A stretch of 64,000 nucleotides of DNA from Hyphomicrobiales bacterium (GCA_900467185.1 UBPA01000014.1:1-64000), one strand, 5' to 3'; numbered from the stretch's first letter, positions 9,253-18,839 are shown. The notes: generated by a model from the letters alone, not told the origin. Numbers and translations are program-made.

Positions 9253-9947
9253 GCACCGGCACGATGACGGACATCAAGCTTTCCAACGCCCAGATCGCCT
9301 GGCGGGCGGCGCAGGACATCGAGGACGGCGCCTATGTCAATCTCGGCATCGGCTTTCCGGAAATGGTGGCGCGCTACCAGCCGCCCGGCCGCCGGGCGAT
9401 CTTCCACACCGAAAACGGCATTCTCGATTTCGGGGAGCCACCGGCACCCGGCGCGGAAGACTGGGACCTGATCAATGCCGGCAAGCGTGCCGTGACCCTG
9501 AACCCCGGTGCCGCGTTCTTTCATCATGCCGACAGCTTCGCCATGGTACGCGGCGGACATCTCGATGTCGCCATTCTCGGGGCCTATCAGGTGGCCCAGA
9601 CGGGCGATCTTGCCAATTGGCGGGTCGGCTCGAAGGGCGTTCCCGCCGTCGGCGGGGCGATGGATCTGGTGCACGGCGCAAAACAGGTCTTCGTGATCAC
9701 CGAGCATGTGACCAAGGACGGCAAGCCGAAACTGGTCGAGGCCTGCACCTTTCCCTTGACTGGCGTCGCCTGCATCACGCGCGTCTATACCAGCCATGCC
9801 GTCATCGACATTACCGACGGTCGCTTCGTCGTGCGCGAAAAGCTCGCGGCCGTGTCGATGGACGATCTGCAGGCCATGACCGGCGCGCCGCTGCATGTCG
9901 CAGCGCCGGTCGTCGATCTCGTCGTGCCCGAACTTCAAGGAAATTGA
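9249..9947 (+). CDS. pcaJ: 3-oxoadipate CoA-transferase subunit B
   Basis: The 232-residue beta subunit partner of PcaI. The catalytic glutamate that forms the enzyme-CoA thioester is expected at Glu55 in HTENGILDFG. Other family segments are YVNLGIGFPEMVARY, GGHLDVAILGAYQVA and GSKGVPAVGGAMDLVHGA. It overlaps pcaI by four bases and is followed three bases later by pcaF, so the three form one operon. A second in-frame ATG at 9264 is possible, but the overlapping start is preferred. Confidence 0.93.
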   Translation: MSTGTMTDIKLSNAQIAWRAAQDIEDGAYVNLGIGFPEMVARYQPPGRRAIFHTENGILDFGEPPAPGAEDWDLINAGKRAVTLNPGAAFFHHADSFAMVRGGHLDVAILGAYQVAQTGDLANWRVGSKGVPAVGGAMDLVHGAKQVFVITEHVTKDGKPKLVEACTFPLTGVACITRVYTSHAVIDITDGRFVVREKLAAVSMDDLQAMTGAPLHVAAPVVDLVVPELQGN

Positions 9948-9950
9948 GCC

Positions 9951-11156
9951 ATGCCAGACGCCTTCATCTGCGATTACATCCGCACGCCCATCGGCCGCTT
10001 CGGCGGCGCGCTCGCCGCCGTCCGCCCCGACGATCTCGGCGCCGTACCGCTGAAGGCGCTGATGGCGCGCAACACCGGCGTCGACTGGGAGGCGGTCGAC
10101 GATGTCATTTTCGGATGCGCCAATCAGGCCGGAGAGGACAACCGCAACGTCGCCCGCATGTCGCTCCTTCTTGCCGGCCTGCCGGTCTCCGTCAGCGGCA
10201 CGACACTCAACCGTCTCTGCGGCTCCGGCATGGATGCGGTGATGACCGCGGCACGGGCGATCCGCTCCGGCGAAGCCGAGCTGATGATCGCCGGCGGCGT
10301 GGAAAGCATGAGCCGAGCCCCCTTCGTCATGCCCAAAGCCGAAACCGCCTATTCCCGGCAGGCCGAAATCCATGACACCACGATCGGCTGGCGCTTCGTC
10401 AATCCGCGGATGAAGGCGCTGTACGGCGTCGATTCCATGCCGGAAACGGGCGACAATGTCGCTGCCGACTTTCAGGTCTCCCGCGAGGATCAGGACGCCT
10501 TCGCGGTTCGCTCGCAGGAAAAGGCAGCCGCCGCGCAGGCGAATGGCCGTCTCGACCGGGAAATCACACCCGTCAGCGTTCCCCAGCGCAAGGGCGATGC
10601 CCTTGTCGTCGGGAAGGACGAGCATCCCCGCGCAACCAGCATCGCGGCGCTCGCCGCCCTCAGGCCGGTCAACAAGACTGGCAACGGCACGGTAACGGCC
10701 GGCAATGCGTCCGGTGTGAACGACGGCGCCGCCGCCATGATCATCGCATCCGAAGCCGGCGCGAAGCGTCATGGCCTGACCCCCATCGCGCGGATCCTCG
10801 GGGGTGCCACCGCCGGCGTGCCGCCGCGGGTGATGGGCATCGGGCCCGGACCGGCGACGCGGAAGCTCGCCGCCCGTCTTGGCCTGTCTCCGTCGCAGTT
10901 CGACGTTCTGGAGATCAACGAAGCCTTTGCCTCCCAAGCCATCGCCGTTCTGCGGGAACTGGGCATTCCCGAGGATGCCGGCCACGTGAATCGCAATGGC
11001 GGCGCGATCGCGCTCGGCCACCCGCTCGGAATGTCCGGCGCCCGCATTGCCGGAACGGCGGCGCTCGAGCTCTCGCTGGGCACGGGTCGGCACGCTCTGG
11101 CGGCCATGTGCATCGGCGTCGGCCAGGGCATCGCGATGGCATTCGAACGCGTGTAG
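9951..11156 (+). CDS. pcaF: 3-oxoadipyl-CoA thiolase
   Basis: A 401-residue thiolase that cleaves beta-ketoadipyl-CoA into succinyl-CoA and acetyl-CoA, the last step of the pathway. The acyl-accepting Cys90 is in NRLCGSGMDAV, His357 in GHPLGMSGARI and the second catalytic Cys387 in MCIGVGQGIAM. The N-terminus (FICDYIRTPIGRFGGAL) is typical of PcaF rather than the general acetyl-CoA acetyltransferase, and the pcaIJ context supports this. It is the last gene of the operon; a 137-base gap with no clear terminator follows. Confidence 0.93.
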   Translation: MPDAFICDYIRTPIGRFGGALAAVRPDDLGAVPLKALMARNTGVDWEAVDDVIFGCANQAGEDNRNVARMSLLLAGLPVSVSGTTLNRLCGSGMDAVMTAARAIRSGEAELMIAGGVESMSRAPFVMPKAETAYSRQAEIHDTTIGWRFVNPRMKALYGVDSMPETGDNVAADFQVSREDQDAFAVRSQEKAAAAQANGRLDREITPVSVPQRKGDALVVGKDEHPRATSIAALAALRPVNKTGNGTVTAGNASGVNDGAAAMIIASEAGAKRHGLTPIARILGGATAGVPPRVMGIGPGPATRKLAARLGLSPSQFDVLEINEAFASQAIAVLRELGIPEDAGHVNRNGGAIALGHPLGMSGARIAGTAALELSLGTGRHALAAMCIGVGQGIAMAFERV

Positions 11157-11293
11157 GAGCAAAGGCCACTCGATCGCGCCGGCGGGTCGGTCTGCTCACG
11201 GCGTCCGATATCGGTCGCCGGTTTTCGCCGGTATCATCGGCTCTTCAAAAAGCGCGTTCGAGGACTATCTTCGCAAGCGATCGTTGATGGAGA

Positions 11294-11899
11294 GTGACGG
11301 ATGTCGGGGAGTTCAGGCAGCGTGTCGATGTTCGGATCGGACGTCTGTTGGAATCGCTGATCTCGGAATACGGCATCTGGGCCGTTCTGATCGGGGCCGG
11401 CGCAGAGGGTGAAGCGGTCGCCTTTCTCGGCGGCGTGCTCGCGCATCGCGGTCTTCTCGTCTATTGGCAGGTTGCCGTCGCGGCCGCGCTCGGGTCCTTC
11501 CTGGCCGACCAGCTCTTCTTCTTCATCGGCCGGCATGCCGCGCGCTTCCGCTTCGTGGAGCGGCTGGAGGCGACGACGGCGATGCGCCGCGCGACCGGAC
11601 TGCTGGAGCGCTATCCCGTCGGTTTCATCCTCTCCTTCCGCTTCATCTACGGCATGCGCATCATCAGCCCGCTGCTGATCAGCCGCACCAGCATCTCCGC
11701 CCTCCGCTTTCTGATGCTGAACGGTCTTGCCGCCGCCCTCTGGGGAACGGTCATCACGGCCATAGGCTTCCTGTTCGGCAATGCCGTGGAAATGCTGTTC
11801 GGCCATCTGCGCCTTCACATTCACCTTCTCATCGCGCTTGCGGCGCTCGTGGCCGGGATCGCCGCGACCGCGATGGTCGCGCGTGCCCGATACCGATAG
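11294..11899 (+). CDS. DedA-family (SNARE-associated-like) membrane protein
   Basis: A 201-residue inner-membrane protein with about four to five hydrophobic segments. It carries the family hallmarks: a glycine/glutamate-rich first hairpin (GAGAEGEAVAFLGGVLA), ALGSFLADQLFFFIGRH and the signature FRFIYGMRIISPLLIS. DedA proteins act in membrane lipid (undecaprenyl-phosphate or phospholipid) translocation and envelope homeostasis. The called start is a GTG directly after TGGAGA with almost no spacing, so the true start may be a few codons further in. It is followed 61 bases later by the PAS-LuxR gene on the same strand. Confidence 0.8.
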   Translation: MTDVGEFRQRVDVRIGRLLESLISEYGIWAVLIGAGAEGEAVAFLGGVLAHRGLLVYWQVAVAAALGSFLADQLFFFIGRHAARFRFVERLEATTAMRRATGLLERYPVGFILSFRFIYGMRIISPLLISRTSISALRFLMLNGLAAALWGTVITAIGFLFGNAVEMLFGHLRLHIHLLIALAALVAGIAATAMVARARYR

Positions 11900-11960
11900 C
11901 GTCTCCTGCCTCGCTTTCCCACGACCGACCAACCCCAAGCGCGCCGACCGGAAACAGATC

Positions 11961-13469
11961 ATGCCCGAACGCCTCAAAGCGCCGCCCCTCGACCGCGCCA
12001 CCCTGCAGGTTCTTTTCGACGGCCTCAGCGAGGGTGTGATCTTCCTGGACAGGAAAGGGCGCATCACCTGGGCCAATGCGGCGGCCCTTGCGATGCACCG
12101 CGTCGAGGCGATCGGCGATCTCGGCGGCGACGCGAAGGCGTATCGACGGGCCTTCACGTTGCGCTATCGCAACAACCACCCGCTGGAGGAAGGCCAGTAT
12201 CCGATCGAGCGTCTCCTGGCGGGCGAGACGGTCGAGGACGTCACGGTCGAGATCTCGCCTGCGACGGACCTCGACCTGGTCTGGGTACACACGAACCGGA
12301 GCATGGCGATCTCCGGCGATGACGAGGGCGATGCGGTGCTGGCGCTGGTCATCCGCGACGAGACGCCCCGCTTCGAGGCCGAGGAGCGGTTCGAGCGCTC
12401 CTTCAACGCCAACCCCGCGCCCGGCCTCATTTGCCGGCTGGATGATCACCGGTTCATCCGCGTCAATCAGGGTTTCCTCGAGATGACCGGCTTTATGAAG
12501 GAAGACATTATCGGACGGACGGTGGAGGCGATCGGACTGTTCTCCAATTGCGAGAGCGGCGAGGATGCGCTGGCAAAGCTGGTCGAGGGCCGCGTCATCC
12601 GGCATCGCGAGGCGCTGGTTCCTTTGCCGGCCGGCGGCGACCGACTGGTGATCGTCGCGGGAGAGCCGATCGCCGTGGTGGAGGAGCCCTGCATGCTCTT
12701 CACCTTCGCCGATCTGGATGCGCGCCGCAAAGCGCAGAATGCCCTGCGGCAGAGCGAGGAGCGATTCTCGAAGTCCTTCCGCCTTTCGCCGGCGCCCGCG
12801 GCCATCTCGCGGCTGGATGATTTCGTCTTCACCGAGGCGAACGACGCCTTCCTGCAGATCTCCGGCTACGGCCTGACCGACGTCGTCGGCCGCACGGCAG
12901 GCGAGTTGCGTCTGTGGGACGACGTCGCCGCGCGTCGGGACATCGAGCAGAAGCTGCGCGACAACACGTTCGTGCGCAACGAGCCGATGCGCATGAAGCA
13001 GAAGGATGGCAGCTTTGCCGAATGCCTCGTCTCGGCGGAGCGCGTCGAGATCAACGACGAACAATGCGTCATCTGGGCCCTGCAGGACGTGACCGAACGT
13101 CGGCGGAGCGAGGCGCAGCTGGTCGAGGCGATCGAGAGCGTGATGGCCGACACGTCCTGGCTCAGCCGCTCGATCGTCGATCGCCTCGCCACGCTGAAAC
13201 AGACCTCGACGGCGGCGCCAACGGCGCAGCTTGTCGCCTTGAGCGACCGGGAACGCGAAATCCTCGGTCTGATCTGTAGCGGGCAGAGCGATGCCGAGAT
13301 GAGCGACACCCTGCATCTCTCCAAGAACACGATCCGCAACCACATCGCATCGCTTTACGGAAAGATCGGCGTCAACCGCCGCGCCGCCGCGGTCATCTGG
13401 GCGCGGGAGCGCGGTTTCACGGGACTGCCGGATGCCAAGCTGAGCAAGCGGCCGGGGCGACAAAAATAG
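11961..13469 (+). CDS. PAS-PAS-PAS-LuxR transcriptional regulator
   Basis: A 502-residue soluble protein with three successive PAS domains (about 15-135, 145-265 and 275-395), a short linker helix and a C-terminal LuxR/GerE helix-turn-helix (about 430-495: LSDREREILGLICSGQSDAEMSDTLHLSKNTIRNHIASLYGKIGV). It lacks kinase and receiver domains, so it probably senses a ligand or redox state through PAS and binds DNA directly. PAS2 and PAS3 are similar to each other (ERFERSFNANPAPG versus ERFSKSFRLSPAPA), which points to internal duplication. The start at 11961 has GGAAACAG upstream. The regulon is unknown; the following small stress genes are candidates. Confidence 0.85.
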   Translation: MPERLKAPPLDRATLQVLFDGLSEGVIFLDRKGRITWANAAALAMHRVEAIGDLGGDAKAYRRAFTLRYRNNHPLEEGQYPIERLLAGETVEDVTVEISPATDLDLVWVHTNRSMAISGDDEGDAVLALVIRDETPRFEAEERFERSFNANPAPGLICRLDDHRFIRVNQGFLEMTGFMKEDIIGRTVEAIGLFSNCESGEDALAKLVEGRVIRHREALVPLPAGGDRLVIVAGEPIAVVEEPCMLFTFADLDARRKAQNALRQSEERFSKSFRLSPAPAAISRLDDFVFTEANDAFLQISGYGLTDVVGRTAGELRLWDDVAARRDIEQKLRDNTFVRNEPMRMKQKDGSFAECLVSAERVEINDEQCVIWALQDVTERRRSEAQLVEAIESVMADTSWLSRSIVDRLATLKQTSTAAPTAQLVALSDREREILGLICSGQSDAEMSDTLHLSKNTIRNHIASLYGKIGVNRRAAAVIWARERGFTGLPDAKLSKRPGRQK

Positions 13470-13629
13470 CAAAAATCCTTCGGCGACCTGAAAAAAGGTC
13501 CATTGCTACTAGGCCGACTGGTATTTCCCAATCTGAAATCCTCCATCCAGCCCGCCTATCTCCCGTCTCATGACAGCGAGATCGTCGCTGCCATCTGAGC
13601 CTGAACATCAGTTGTCAAGGAGAACCAGG

Positions 13630-13809
13630 ATGGACAAGAACCGTATCGAAGGCGGAGCCAAGGAAGTGAAGGGCACCGTCAAGGAGGCCGTCGGCAAGCT
13701 CGTCGGAAACGAGCGCCTCGAAGCCGAAGGCAAGATCGACAAGGCGGCGGGCGAGGCGCAGAGCACGCTCGGCAAAGCCAAGGATGCCGTCAAGGGCGCC
13801 CTGAAATAG
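13630..13809 (+). CDS. CsbD-family stress-response protein
   Basis: A 59-residue hydrophilic, lysine/glycine-rich protein that is almost entirely a CsbD domain (MDKNRIEGGAKEVKGTVKEAVGKLVGNERLEAEGKIDKAAGEAQ...). CsbD-like proteins are abundant general-stress proteins of unclear mechanism. AAGGAG precedes the ATG by eight bases, a strong site. It stands alone between the LuxR regulator and a BON-domain gene. Confidence 0.92.
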   Translation: MDKNRIEGGAKEVKGTVKEAVGKLVGNERLEAEGKIDKAAGEAQSTLGKAKDAVKGALK

Positions 13810-13899
13810 GCTGATGCGGCGGCCGGCTCTCGAAGAATGAAGAGCCGGTGCGGAGCTGGAATGATCCCCTTGAGCGCGCGACCCAAAGGCAGAGCCAAC

Positions 13900-14160
13900 A
13901 TGTTGTTTCCCGTTCTTTCGAACACGGCCCTCACCCCGGACCTGGTATCGACCCAAGCGACGATCGCTTGCGTTCTAGCCTACACCTACGGGCTGGAGGA
14001 CTGCCGGATTGCGGTTGAGGTCACCGAGGAGCGCGTCTTGCTTTCCGGTACGGCCCCGACCCGCGAGGCGATCGACATGGCCATCGGCATCGCCGCCGAC
14101 CTCTCCTCACGCCGCGTCATCAGCGACGTCGAGATCGTTCCGCCCGCCGCACCATGCTGA
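13900..14160 (+). CDS. Small BON-like domain protein
   Basis: An 86-residue protein whose segment from about 15 to 80 (ATIACVLAYTYGLEDCRIAVEVTEERVLLSGTAPTREAIDMAIGIAADLSSRRVISDVEIV) has the BON pattern: a helix, then strands with VLLSGTAPTREAID, then a helix and a final strand. BON domains usually bind membranes or other proteins in osmotic or envelope stress. No signal peptide is visible. An earlier in-frame ATG at 13837 exists; 13900 is preferred because the domain begins soon after it. The stop overlaps no functional gene; the next real start is at 14223. Confidence 0.65.
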   Translation: MLFPVLSNTALTPDLVSTQATIACVLAYTYGLEDCRIAVEVTEERVLLSGTAPTREAIDMAIGIAADLSSRRVISDVEIVPPAAPC

Positions 14161-14222
14161 ACCGGCGCGTTTCACGCCCGGACATCACAATCGAAGACCA
14201 GAATCCCTATCGGAGTATTTTC

Positions 14223-14741
14223 ATGAACAAGACCCTCATCCTCGCCCTCGCCGCAACCCTGGCCATCGGCACCGCTGCCTCGGCGGCCGACATGACGCCG
14301 TCCAAGAAGCACCATGGCCGGCAGGTAGCGGACGAGCCCCGGGAGCGTCTCGGCACGCTGTCCTGCGAGGTTGCCGGCGGTGTCGGCCTGCTGATCGGAT
14401 CGAGCAAGACCGTGGATTGCACGTTCAAGCAGCGCGGCGGCCGGACCGAGCGCTATACCGGAACCATCGGCAAACTCGGCATCGACGTCGGCGTGACCGG
14501 CAAGTCGTATCTCAGCTGGGTCGTCGTCAACACGGTGCCGACCACGATCGGCCAGGGCAGCCTTGCCGGCACCTATGTCGGCGCATCGGCGAGCGCCGCC
14601 GTCGGTCTCGGCCTTGGCGCCAACGCCCTCGTCGGCGGCAATGCCAAGAATTTCGGTCTGCAGCCCCTGAGCACGCAGGCCGGAACGGGCCTCAACGTCG
14701 CCGCTGGCGTTTCGCGCCTGCAGCTGCAGGCCGCGAACTGA
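14223..14741 (+). CDS. Exported DUF992 family protein
   Basis: A 172-residue protein with a clear Sec signal peptide (first 22 residues, cleaved after ASAA). The mature DUF992 domain contains GTLSCEVAGGVGLLIGSSKTVDCTFKQ, GKLGIDVGVTG and a glycine-rich stretch ending in NFGLQPLSTQAGTGLNVAAGV. The family is typical of Hyphomicrobiales, periplasmic or outer-membrane associated, with no assigned function. Two conserved cysteines (SCEV and DCTF) could form a disulfide. GGAG lies nine bases before the ATG. A good terminator follows. Confidence 0.85.
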   Translation: MNKTLILALAATLAIGTAASAADMTPSKKHHGRQVADEPRERLGTLSCEVAGGVGLLIGSSKTVDCTFKQRGGRTERYTGTIGKLGIDVGVTGKSYLSWVVVNTVPTTIGQGSLAGTYVGASASAAVGLGLGANALVGGNAKNFGLQPLSTQAGTGLNVAAGVSRLQLQAAN

Positions 14742-14777
14742 TCGCAGCAACAGCGAACGCATGACGAAGAAATGATG

Positions 14778-14810
14778 AAGGGGCGGGGCCGAGAGGTCCC
14801 GCCCCTTTCT
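14778..14810 (+). terminator. Rho-independent terminator after the DUF992 gene
   Basis: A perfect 10-bp stem, AAGGGGCGGG (14778-14787) with CCCGCCCCTT (14798-14807), a 10-base loop and a short T-rich tail (TTTCT). It stands 37 bases after the DUF992 stop. Confidence 0.8.
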
Positions 14811-14923
14811 GCATGGAAACCGGGATCCCGCGTGCGCTGCGTGACACCCCTGCCCTCTATCCCGCGTCCGCAGCTGTCCAAAAGATATCTGGAAGATTCA
14901 ATTTGACGACGGACACAAACAAT

Positions 14924-14939
14924 GGAATAAACATTCCAC
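14924..14939. promoter_or_regulatory. IolR-type operator upstream of the CUT2 transporter
   Basis: The perfect dyad TGGAAT-N4-ATTCCA contains GGAA (14925-14928), six bases and TTCC (14935-14938). This matches the GGAA-N6-TTCC motif described for IolR, the inositol-responsive RpiR-family repressor of Sinorhizobium meliloti. It lies 118 bases upstream of the binding-protein start in an AT-rich promoter region. No iolR gene is in the window. Confidence 0.6.
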
Positions 14940-15056
14940 GAGGATTTATTTTGTTAGTTTTGTACCGTTTTGGCCGTGCGCCGACGGAGCCAGAGGAACC
15001 CGTTGAGGGAGATCCGGATAACGGGGTGCGACCGGACACCCGCCTGAGGAGGAAAC

Positions 15057-15986
15057 ATGAAGAAGATCATTTTCAGCGCGGCATTCGCCGTGATGCTCTC
15101 GACGGCAGCACATGCCGAGACCATCGGCGTGTCCATCGCCAAGTTCGACGACAACTTCCTGACCGTTCTGCGCAACGGCATGAGCGATTACGCGCAGACG
15201 CTGAATGGCGTTTCGCTGCAGATCGAGGACGCGCAGAACGACGTCGCCAAGCAGCAGAGCCAGATTCAGAACTTCATCGCAGCCGGCGTCGATGCGATCA
15301 TCGTCAACCCGGTCGATACCGATGCGACCGCCGCCATGTCGAAGATCGCTTCCGACGCCAAGATCCCGCTCGTCTACGTCAACCGCCAGCCGGCAAACCT
15401 CGACGCTCTGCCGGAGAAGCAGGCCTTCGTCGCTTCCGAGGAAACGGTGGCCGGAACGCTCGAGGCGCAGGAAGTCTGCCGCCTTCTCGGCGGCAAGGGC
15501 AAGGCCGTCGTCATGATGGGTGAGCTGTCCAACCAGGGCGCACGCATGCGCACCGCCGCCGTGCACGACGTTCTGGCGACGGATGCCTGCAAGGGCATCT
15601 CCATCGTCGAGGAGCAGACCGCCAACTGGCAGCGCACCGAAGGCGCCGACCTGATCACCAACTGGCTTTCGGCCGGAACCGAGTTCGACGCCGTGATCGC
15701 CAACAACGACGAGATGGCCATCGGCGCGATGCAGGCCCTGAAGGCCGCGGGTCGGCCGATGGACAAGGTCGTGATTGCCGGCGTCGATGCGACGCAGGAC
15801 GCGCTGGCCGCCATGGCCGCCGGTGACCTCGACGTCACCGTCTTCCAGAACGCTGCCGGCCAAGGCAAGGGCGCCGTCGATGCCGCGCTGAAGCTGGTCA
15901 AGGGCGAGGCCGTGGAGAAGAAGGTCTATATTCCCTTCGAACTCGTCACGCCCGCCAACCTCAAGGACTATCAGGCCAAGAACTAA
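15057..15986 (+). CDS. CUT2 sugar ABC transporter substrate-binding protein (inositol-type, IbpA-like)
   Basis: A 309-residue periplasmic binding protein of the ribose/inositol type. A Sec signal peptide (1-20, ending AHA) precedes two Rossmann-like lobes (ETIGVSIAKFDDNFLTVLRNGM; DAIIVNPVDTDATAAM; FDAVIANNDEMAIGAMQALKAAG; VVIAGVDATQDALAAM). It heads an operon with a double-ATPase gene and one permease, the CUT2 plan. The upstream IolR-like site and likeness to rhizobial inositol importers suggest myo-inositol as substrate; this is inference. AGGAGGAAAC precedes the ATG. A strong hairpin right after the gene probably keeps its mRNA more abundant than that of the downstream genes. Confidence 0.85.
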   Translation: MKKIIFSAAFAVMLSTAAHAETIGVSIAKFDDNFLTVLRNGMSDYAQTLNGVSLQIEDAQNDVAKQQSQIQNFIAAGVDAIIVNPVDTDATAAMSKIASDAKIPLVYVNRQPANLDALPEKQAFVASEETVAGTLEAQEVCRLLGGKGKAVVMMGELSNQGARMRTAAVHDVLATDACKGISIVEEQTANWQRTEGADLITNWLSAGTEFDAVIANNDEMAIGAMQALKAAGRPMDKVVIAGVDATQDALAAMAAGDLDVTVFQNAAGQGKGAVDAALKLVKGEAVEKKVYIPFELVTPANLKDYQAKN

Positions 15987-15996
15987 GGTCTGACGA

Positions 15997-16023
15997 CGGA
16001 CTGCGGGCACCACCCGCAGTCCG
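15997..16023 (+). other. Intercistronic stem-loop after the binding-protein gene
   Basis: CGGACTGCGGG (15997-16007) pairs perfectly with CCCGCAGTCCG (16013-16023) around a 5-base loop. No T-run follows. It is placed between the binding-protein and ATPase genes, where such hairpins commonly protect the upstream mRNA from 3' decay or partly attenuate transcription. Confidence 0.65.
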
Positions 16024-16149
16024 ATCTGCGCAGGTCCGGTCATGGCGGCGAGAGCCCGCTCCCGGACGCGGATGCAACGACCCAGAGAGAATGCCCGCCC
16101 GGTGGTTTCGTTCGCCGGTCGGGTGGAAGGTCTTTCGAGGAGGATAACG

Positions 16150-17688
16150 ATGGTCAGCCCGTCGACGATGGCCGCTGTGCGCAAGAGCGGCGCCATTCCC
16201 AATGCCGAATTCCTGCTGACCGCCGAGGGCGTGCGCAAGGAGTTTCCCGGCGTCGTCGCGCTCGATGACGTCACCTTCCGGCTGAAGCGCGGCACGGTGC
16301 ATGCGCTGATGGGCGAGAACGGCGCCGGAAAATCGACGCTGATGAAGATCCTGGCCGGCATCTACACGCCGGATCGCGGGCAGGTTCGCCTGAAGGGCGT
16401 CGATATCGAGCTGTCCTCGCCGCTGGACGCTTTGGAAAACGGCATCGCGATGATCCATCAGGAGCTCAACCTGATGCCGTTCATGACGGTGGCGGAAAAC
16501 ATCTGGATCCGCCGCGAGCCCAAGGGTCGTTTCGGGCTGATCGATCACGGCGCCATGAACCGGCAAACCGCCGATCTCTTCAAACGCCTGAACATTGCGC
16601 TCGATCCGCAGGCGCTGGTCGGGGATCTCTCGGTGGCGAACCGGCAGATGGTGGAGATCGCCAAGGCCGTCTCCTACGAGTCCGACGTTCTGATCATGGA
16701 CGAGCCGACCTCGGCGCTAACCGAGCGCGAGGTGGAGCACCTTTTCGCCATCATCCGCAGCCTGCGCGAACAGGGCATCGGCATCGTCTACATCACCCAC
16801 AAGATGAACGAGCTTTTCGAGATCGCGGACGAGTTTTCGGTGTTTCGCGACGGCAAATATATCGGCACGCACGCATCCACGGACGTCACCCGCGACGACA
16901 TCATCCGCATGATGGTCGGTCGCGAGATCACCCAGATGTTTCCAAAGGAAGAGGTTCCGATCGGCGAGACCGTTCTCGCGGTCAAGAACCTGTCGCTGCG
17001 CGGTGTCTTCACGGACATTTCCTTCGAGGTGCGCGCAGGCGAAATCCTCGGCATTGCCGGCCTCGTCGGCTCCGGCCGCTCGAACGTCGCGGAAGCCCTG
17101 TTCGGCGTCACGCCGGCCACCTCCGGCACGATCGCCATCAACGGTCGCGACGTGGTTATCGACACGCCGACCAAGGCCATCGCCAACCGCATGGCGTTCC
17201 TCACCGAGGACCGCAAGGACACCGGCTGCCTGCTCATTCTCAACGTCCAGGAGAACATGCAGATCGCCGTCCTGCAGGACAAGTTCGTCAAATATGGCTT
17301 CGTGCAACAGGCGGCGCTCGCCGAGCAATGCGAGGACATGGCGCGCAAGCTTCGCGTCAAGACGCCCAATCTGGACGAACGCATCGAAAATCTGTCCGGC
17401 GGCAACCAGCAGAAGGCGCTCATCGGGCGGTGGATGCTCACCGATCCCCGCATTCTCATTCTCGACGAGCCGACCCGCGGCATCGATGTCGGCGCGAAGG
17501 CCGAGATCCACCGGCTGGTCAGCGAAATGGCGCGCAACGGCGTCGCCATCATCATGATCTCTTCGGAAATGCCCGAAGTTCTCGGCATGAGCGATCGCAT
17601 CATGGTGATGCACGAAGGCCGCGTCACCGGCTTTCTCGATCGTGCCGAAGCCACGCAAATCAAGGTGATGGAGCTGGCAGCGCGCTGA
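16150..17688 (+). CDS. CUT2 sugar ABC transporter ATP-binding protein (IatA-like)
   Basis: A 512-residue tandem ATPase of the RbsA/IatA type that powers the importer. The first cassette has an intact Walker A (GENGAGKST, 55-63), [14 protein letters not shown] as a weak signature, and [10 protein letters not shown] as Walker B. The second has the degenerate Walker [10 protein letters not shown] usual in this family, the signature [14 protein letters not shown] and [19 protein letters not shown] lies seven bases before the ATG at 16150; the earlier open frame overlaps the hairpin region and is not favoured. The permease follows 47 bases downstream. Confidence 0.9.
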   Translation: MVSPSTMAAVRKSGAIPNAEFLLTAEGVRKEFPGVVALDDVTFRLKRGTVHALMGENGAGKSTLMKILAGIYTPDRGQVRLKGVDIELSSPLDALENGIAMIHQELNLMPFMTVAENIWIRREPKGRFGLIDHGAMNRQTADLFKRLNIALDPQALVGDLSVANRQMVEIAKAVSYESDVLIMDEPTSALTEREVEHLFAIIRSLREQGIGIVYITHKMNELFEIADEFSVFRDGKYIGTHASTDVTRDDIIRMMVGREITQMFPKEEVPIGETVLAVKNLSLRGVFTDISFEVRAGEILGIAGLVGSGRSNVAEALFGVTPATSGTIAINGRDVVIDTPTKAIANRMAFLTEDRKDTGCLLILNVQENMQIAVLQDKFVKYGFVQQAALAEQCEDMARKLRVKTPNLDERIENLSGGNQQKALIGRWMLTDPRILILDEPTRGIDVGAKAEIHRLVSEMARNGVAIIMISSEMPEVLGMSDRIMVMHEGRVTGFLDRAEATQIKVMELAAR

Positions 17689-17735
17689 GCGCGCCGTTCA
17701 CGCCGCTTATCCATCGCGTCAGGGAGGACTATTCA

Positions 17736-18761
17736 ATGGCCAACAATGCAGCCGTGCACGGCACGTCGCCCATCTCGCCGCCGACGCGGCGAAAACTGCC
17801 GTCCGAGTTCAACATCTTCCTCGTGCTGATCGCCATCGCGCTCGTCTACGAACTGCTCGGCTGGATCTTCATCGGCCAGAGCTTCCTGATGAACACGCAG
17901 CGCCTGACGATCATGATCCTGCAGGTCTCCGTCATCGGCATCATCGCCGTCGGCGTCACGCAGGTCATCATCACCGGCGGCATCGATCTTTCCTCCGGAT
18001 CCGTCGTCGGCATGACCGCGATGATCTCGGCGAGCGTCGCGCAGGCGTCCACCTGGCCCCGCGCGGTCTATCCCTCGCTGACCGACATGCCCTTCATCGT
18101 GCCGATCGCGCTCGGTATCGGCATCGGCCTGCTTGCCGGCTTCGTCAACGGACAGCTGATCGCCCGCACGAAGATCCCGCCCTTCATCGCCACGCTCGGC
18201 ATGATGGTCTCGGCCCGCGGCATTTCCAAATGGTACACGAAGGGCCAGCCGGTTTCGGGGCTCACAGACCAGTTCAACTTCATCGGCACGGGCATCTGGC
18301 CGGTCGTCGTCTTCCTCGTCGTCGCCCTCATCTTCCACATCGCCTTGCGCTACACCCGCTATGGCAAATTCACCTATGCGATCGGCGCCAACATGCAGGC
18401 CGCGCGCGTCTCCGGCATCAATGTCGAAGGCCATCTGATCAAGGTCTACGCCATTGCCGGCATGCTGGCCGGTCTCGCCGGCGTGGTCACGGCCGCCCGC
18501 GCCCAGACCGCACAGTCCGGCATGGGCGTGATGTACGAGCTCGACGCCATCGCCGCGACCGTCATCGGCGGCACATCGCTGAATGGCGGCGTTGGCCGCA
18601 TCACGGGCACCGTCATCGGCACGGTCATCCTTGGCGTCATGACCTCGGGCTTCACCTTCCTCCGCGTGGACGCCTACTATCAGGAAATCGTCAAGGGCCT
18701 CATCATCGTCACGGCCGTCGTCGTCGATGTCTACCGCCAGAAGAAACGCGCCAAGGGCTAA
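17736..18761 (+). CDS. CUT2 sugar ABC transporter permease (IatP-like)
   Basis: A 341-residue integral membrane protein with a polar 25-residue N-terminus ([17 protein letters not shown]) and about nine to ten hydrophobic segments. Typical BPD_transp_2 segments are [44 protein letters not shown] and [26 protein letters not shown]. As a single permease gene it would act as a homodimer. The N-terminal sequence and the operator upstream support an inositol-type importer. AGGGAGGA lies eight bases before the ATG. Confidence 0.9.
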   Translation: MANNAAVHGTSPISPPTRRKLPSEFNIFLVLIAIALVYELLGWIFIGQSFLMNTQRLTIMILQVSVIGIIAVGVTQVIITGGIDLSSGSVVGMTAMISASVAQASTWPRAVYPSLTDMPFIVPIALGIGIGLLAGFVNGQLIARTKIPPFIATLGMMVSARGISKWYTKGQPVSGLTDQFNFIGTGIWPVVVFLVVALIFHIALRYTRYGKFTYAIGANMQAARVSGINVEGHLIKVYAIAGMLAGLAGVVTAARAQTAQSGMGVMYELDAIAATVIGGTSLNGGVGRITGTVIGTVILGVMTSGFTFLRVDAYYQEIVKGLIIVTAVVVDVYRQKKRAKG

Positions 18762-18839
18762 CACCCAGGTATCGATGATCGAGACCCATCGGACTCCGCA
18801 GGCATATCCAGCGCTGCGACCAACCTACCGGAGACAAAC

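Noticed and set aside
9243-11162. A 639-codon open frame antisense to pcaJ and pcaF.
   Set aside because: It lacks a recognisable domain and has the composition expected of the reverse complement of GC-rich coding DNA; the sense genes are unmistakable.
13485-13500. Hairpin GACCT-N6-AGGTC after the PAS-LuxR gene as a terminator.
   Set aside because: The stem is only five base pairs and no T-run follows on the plus strand; too weak to annotate.
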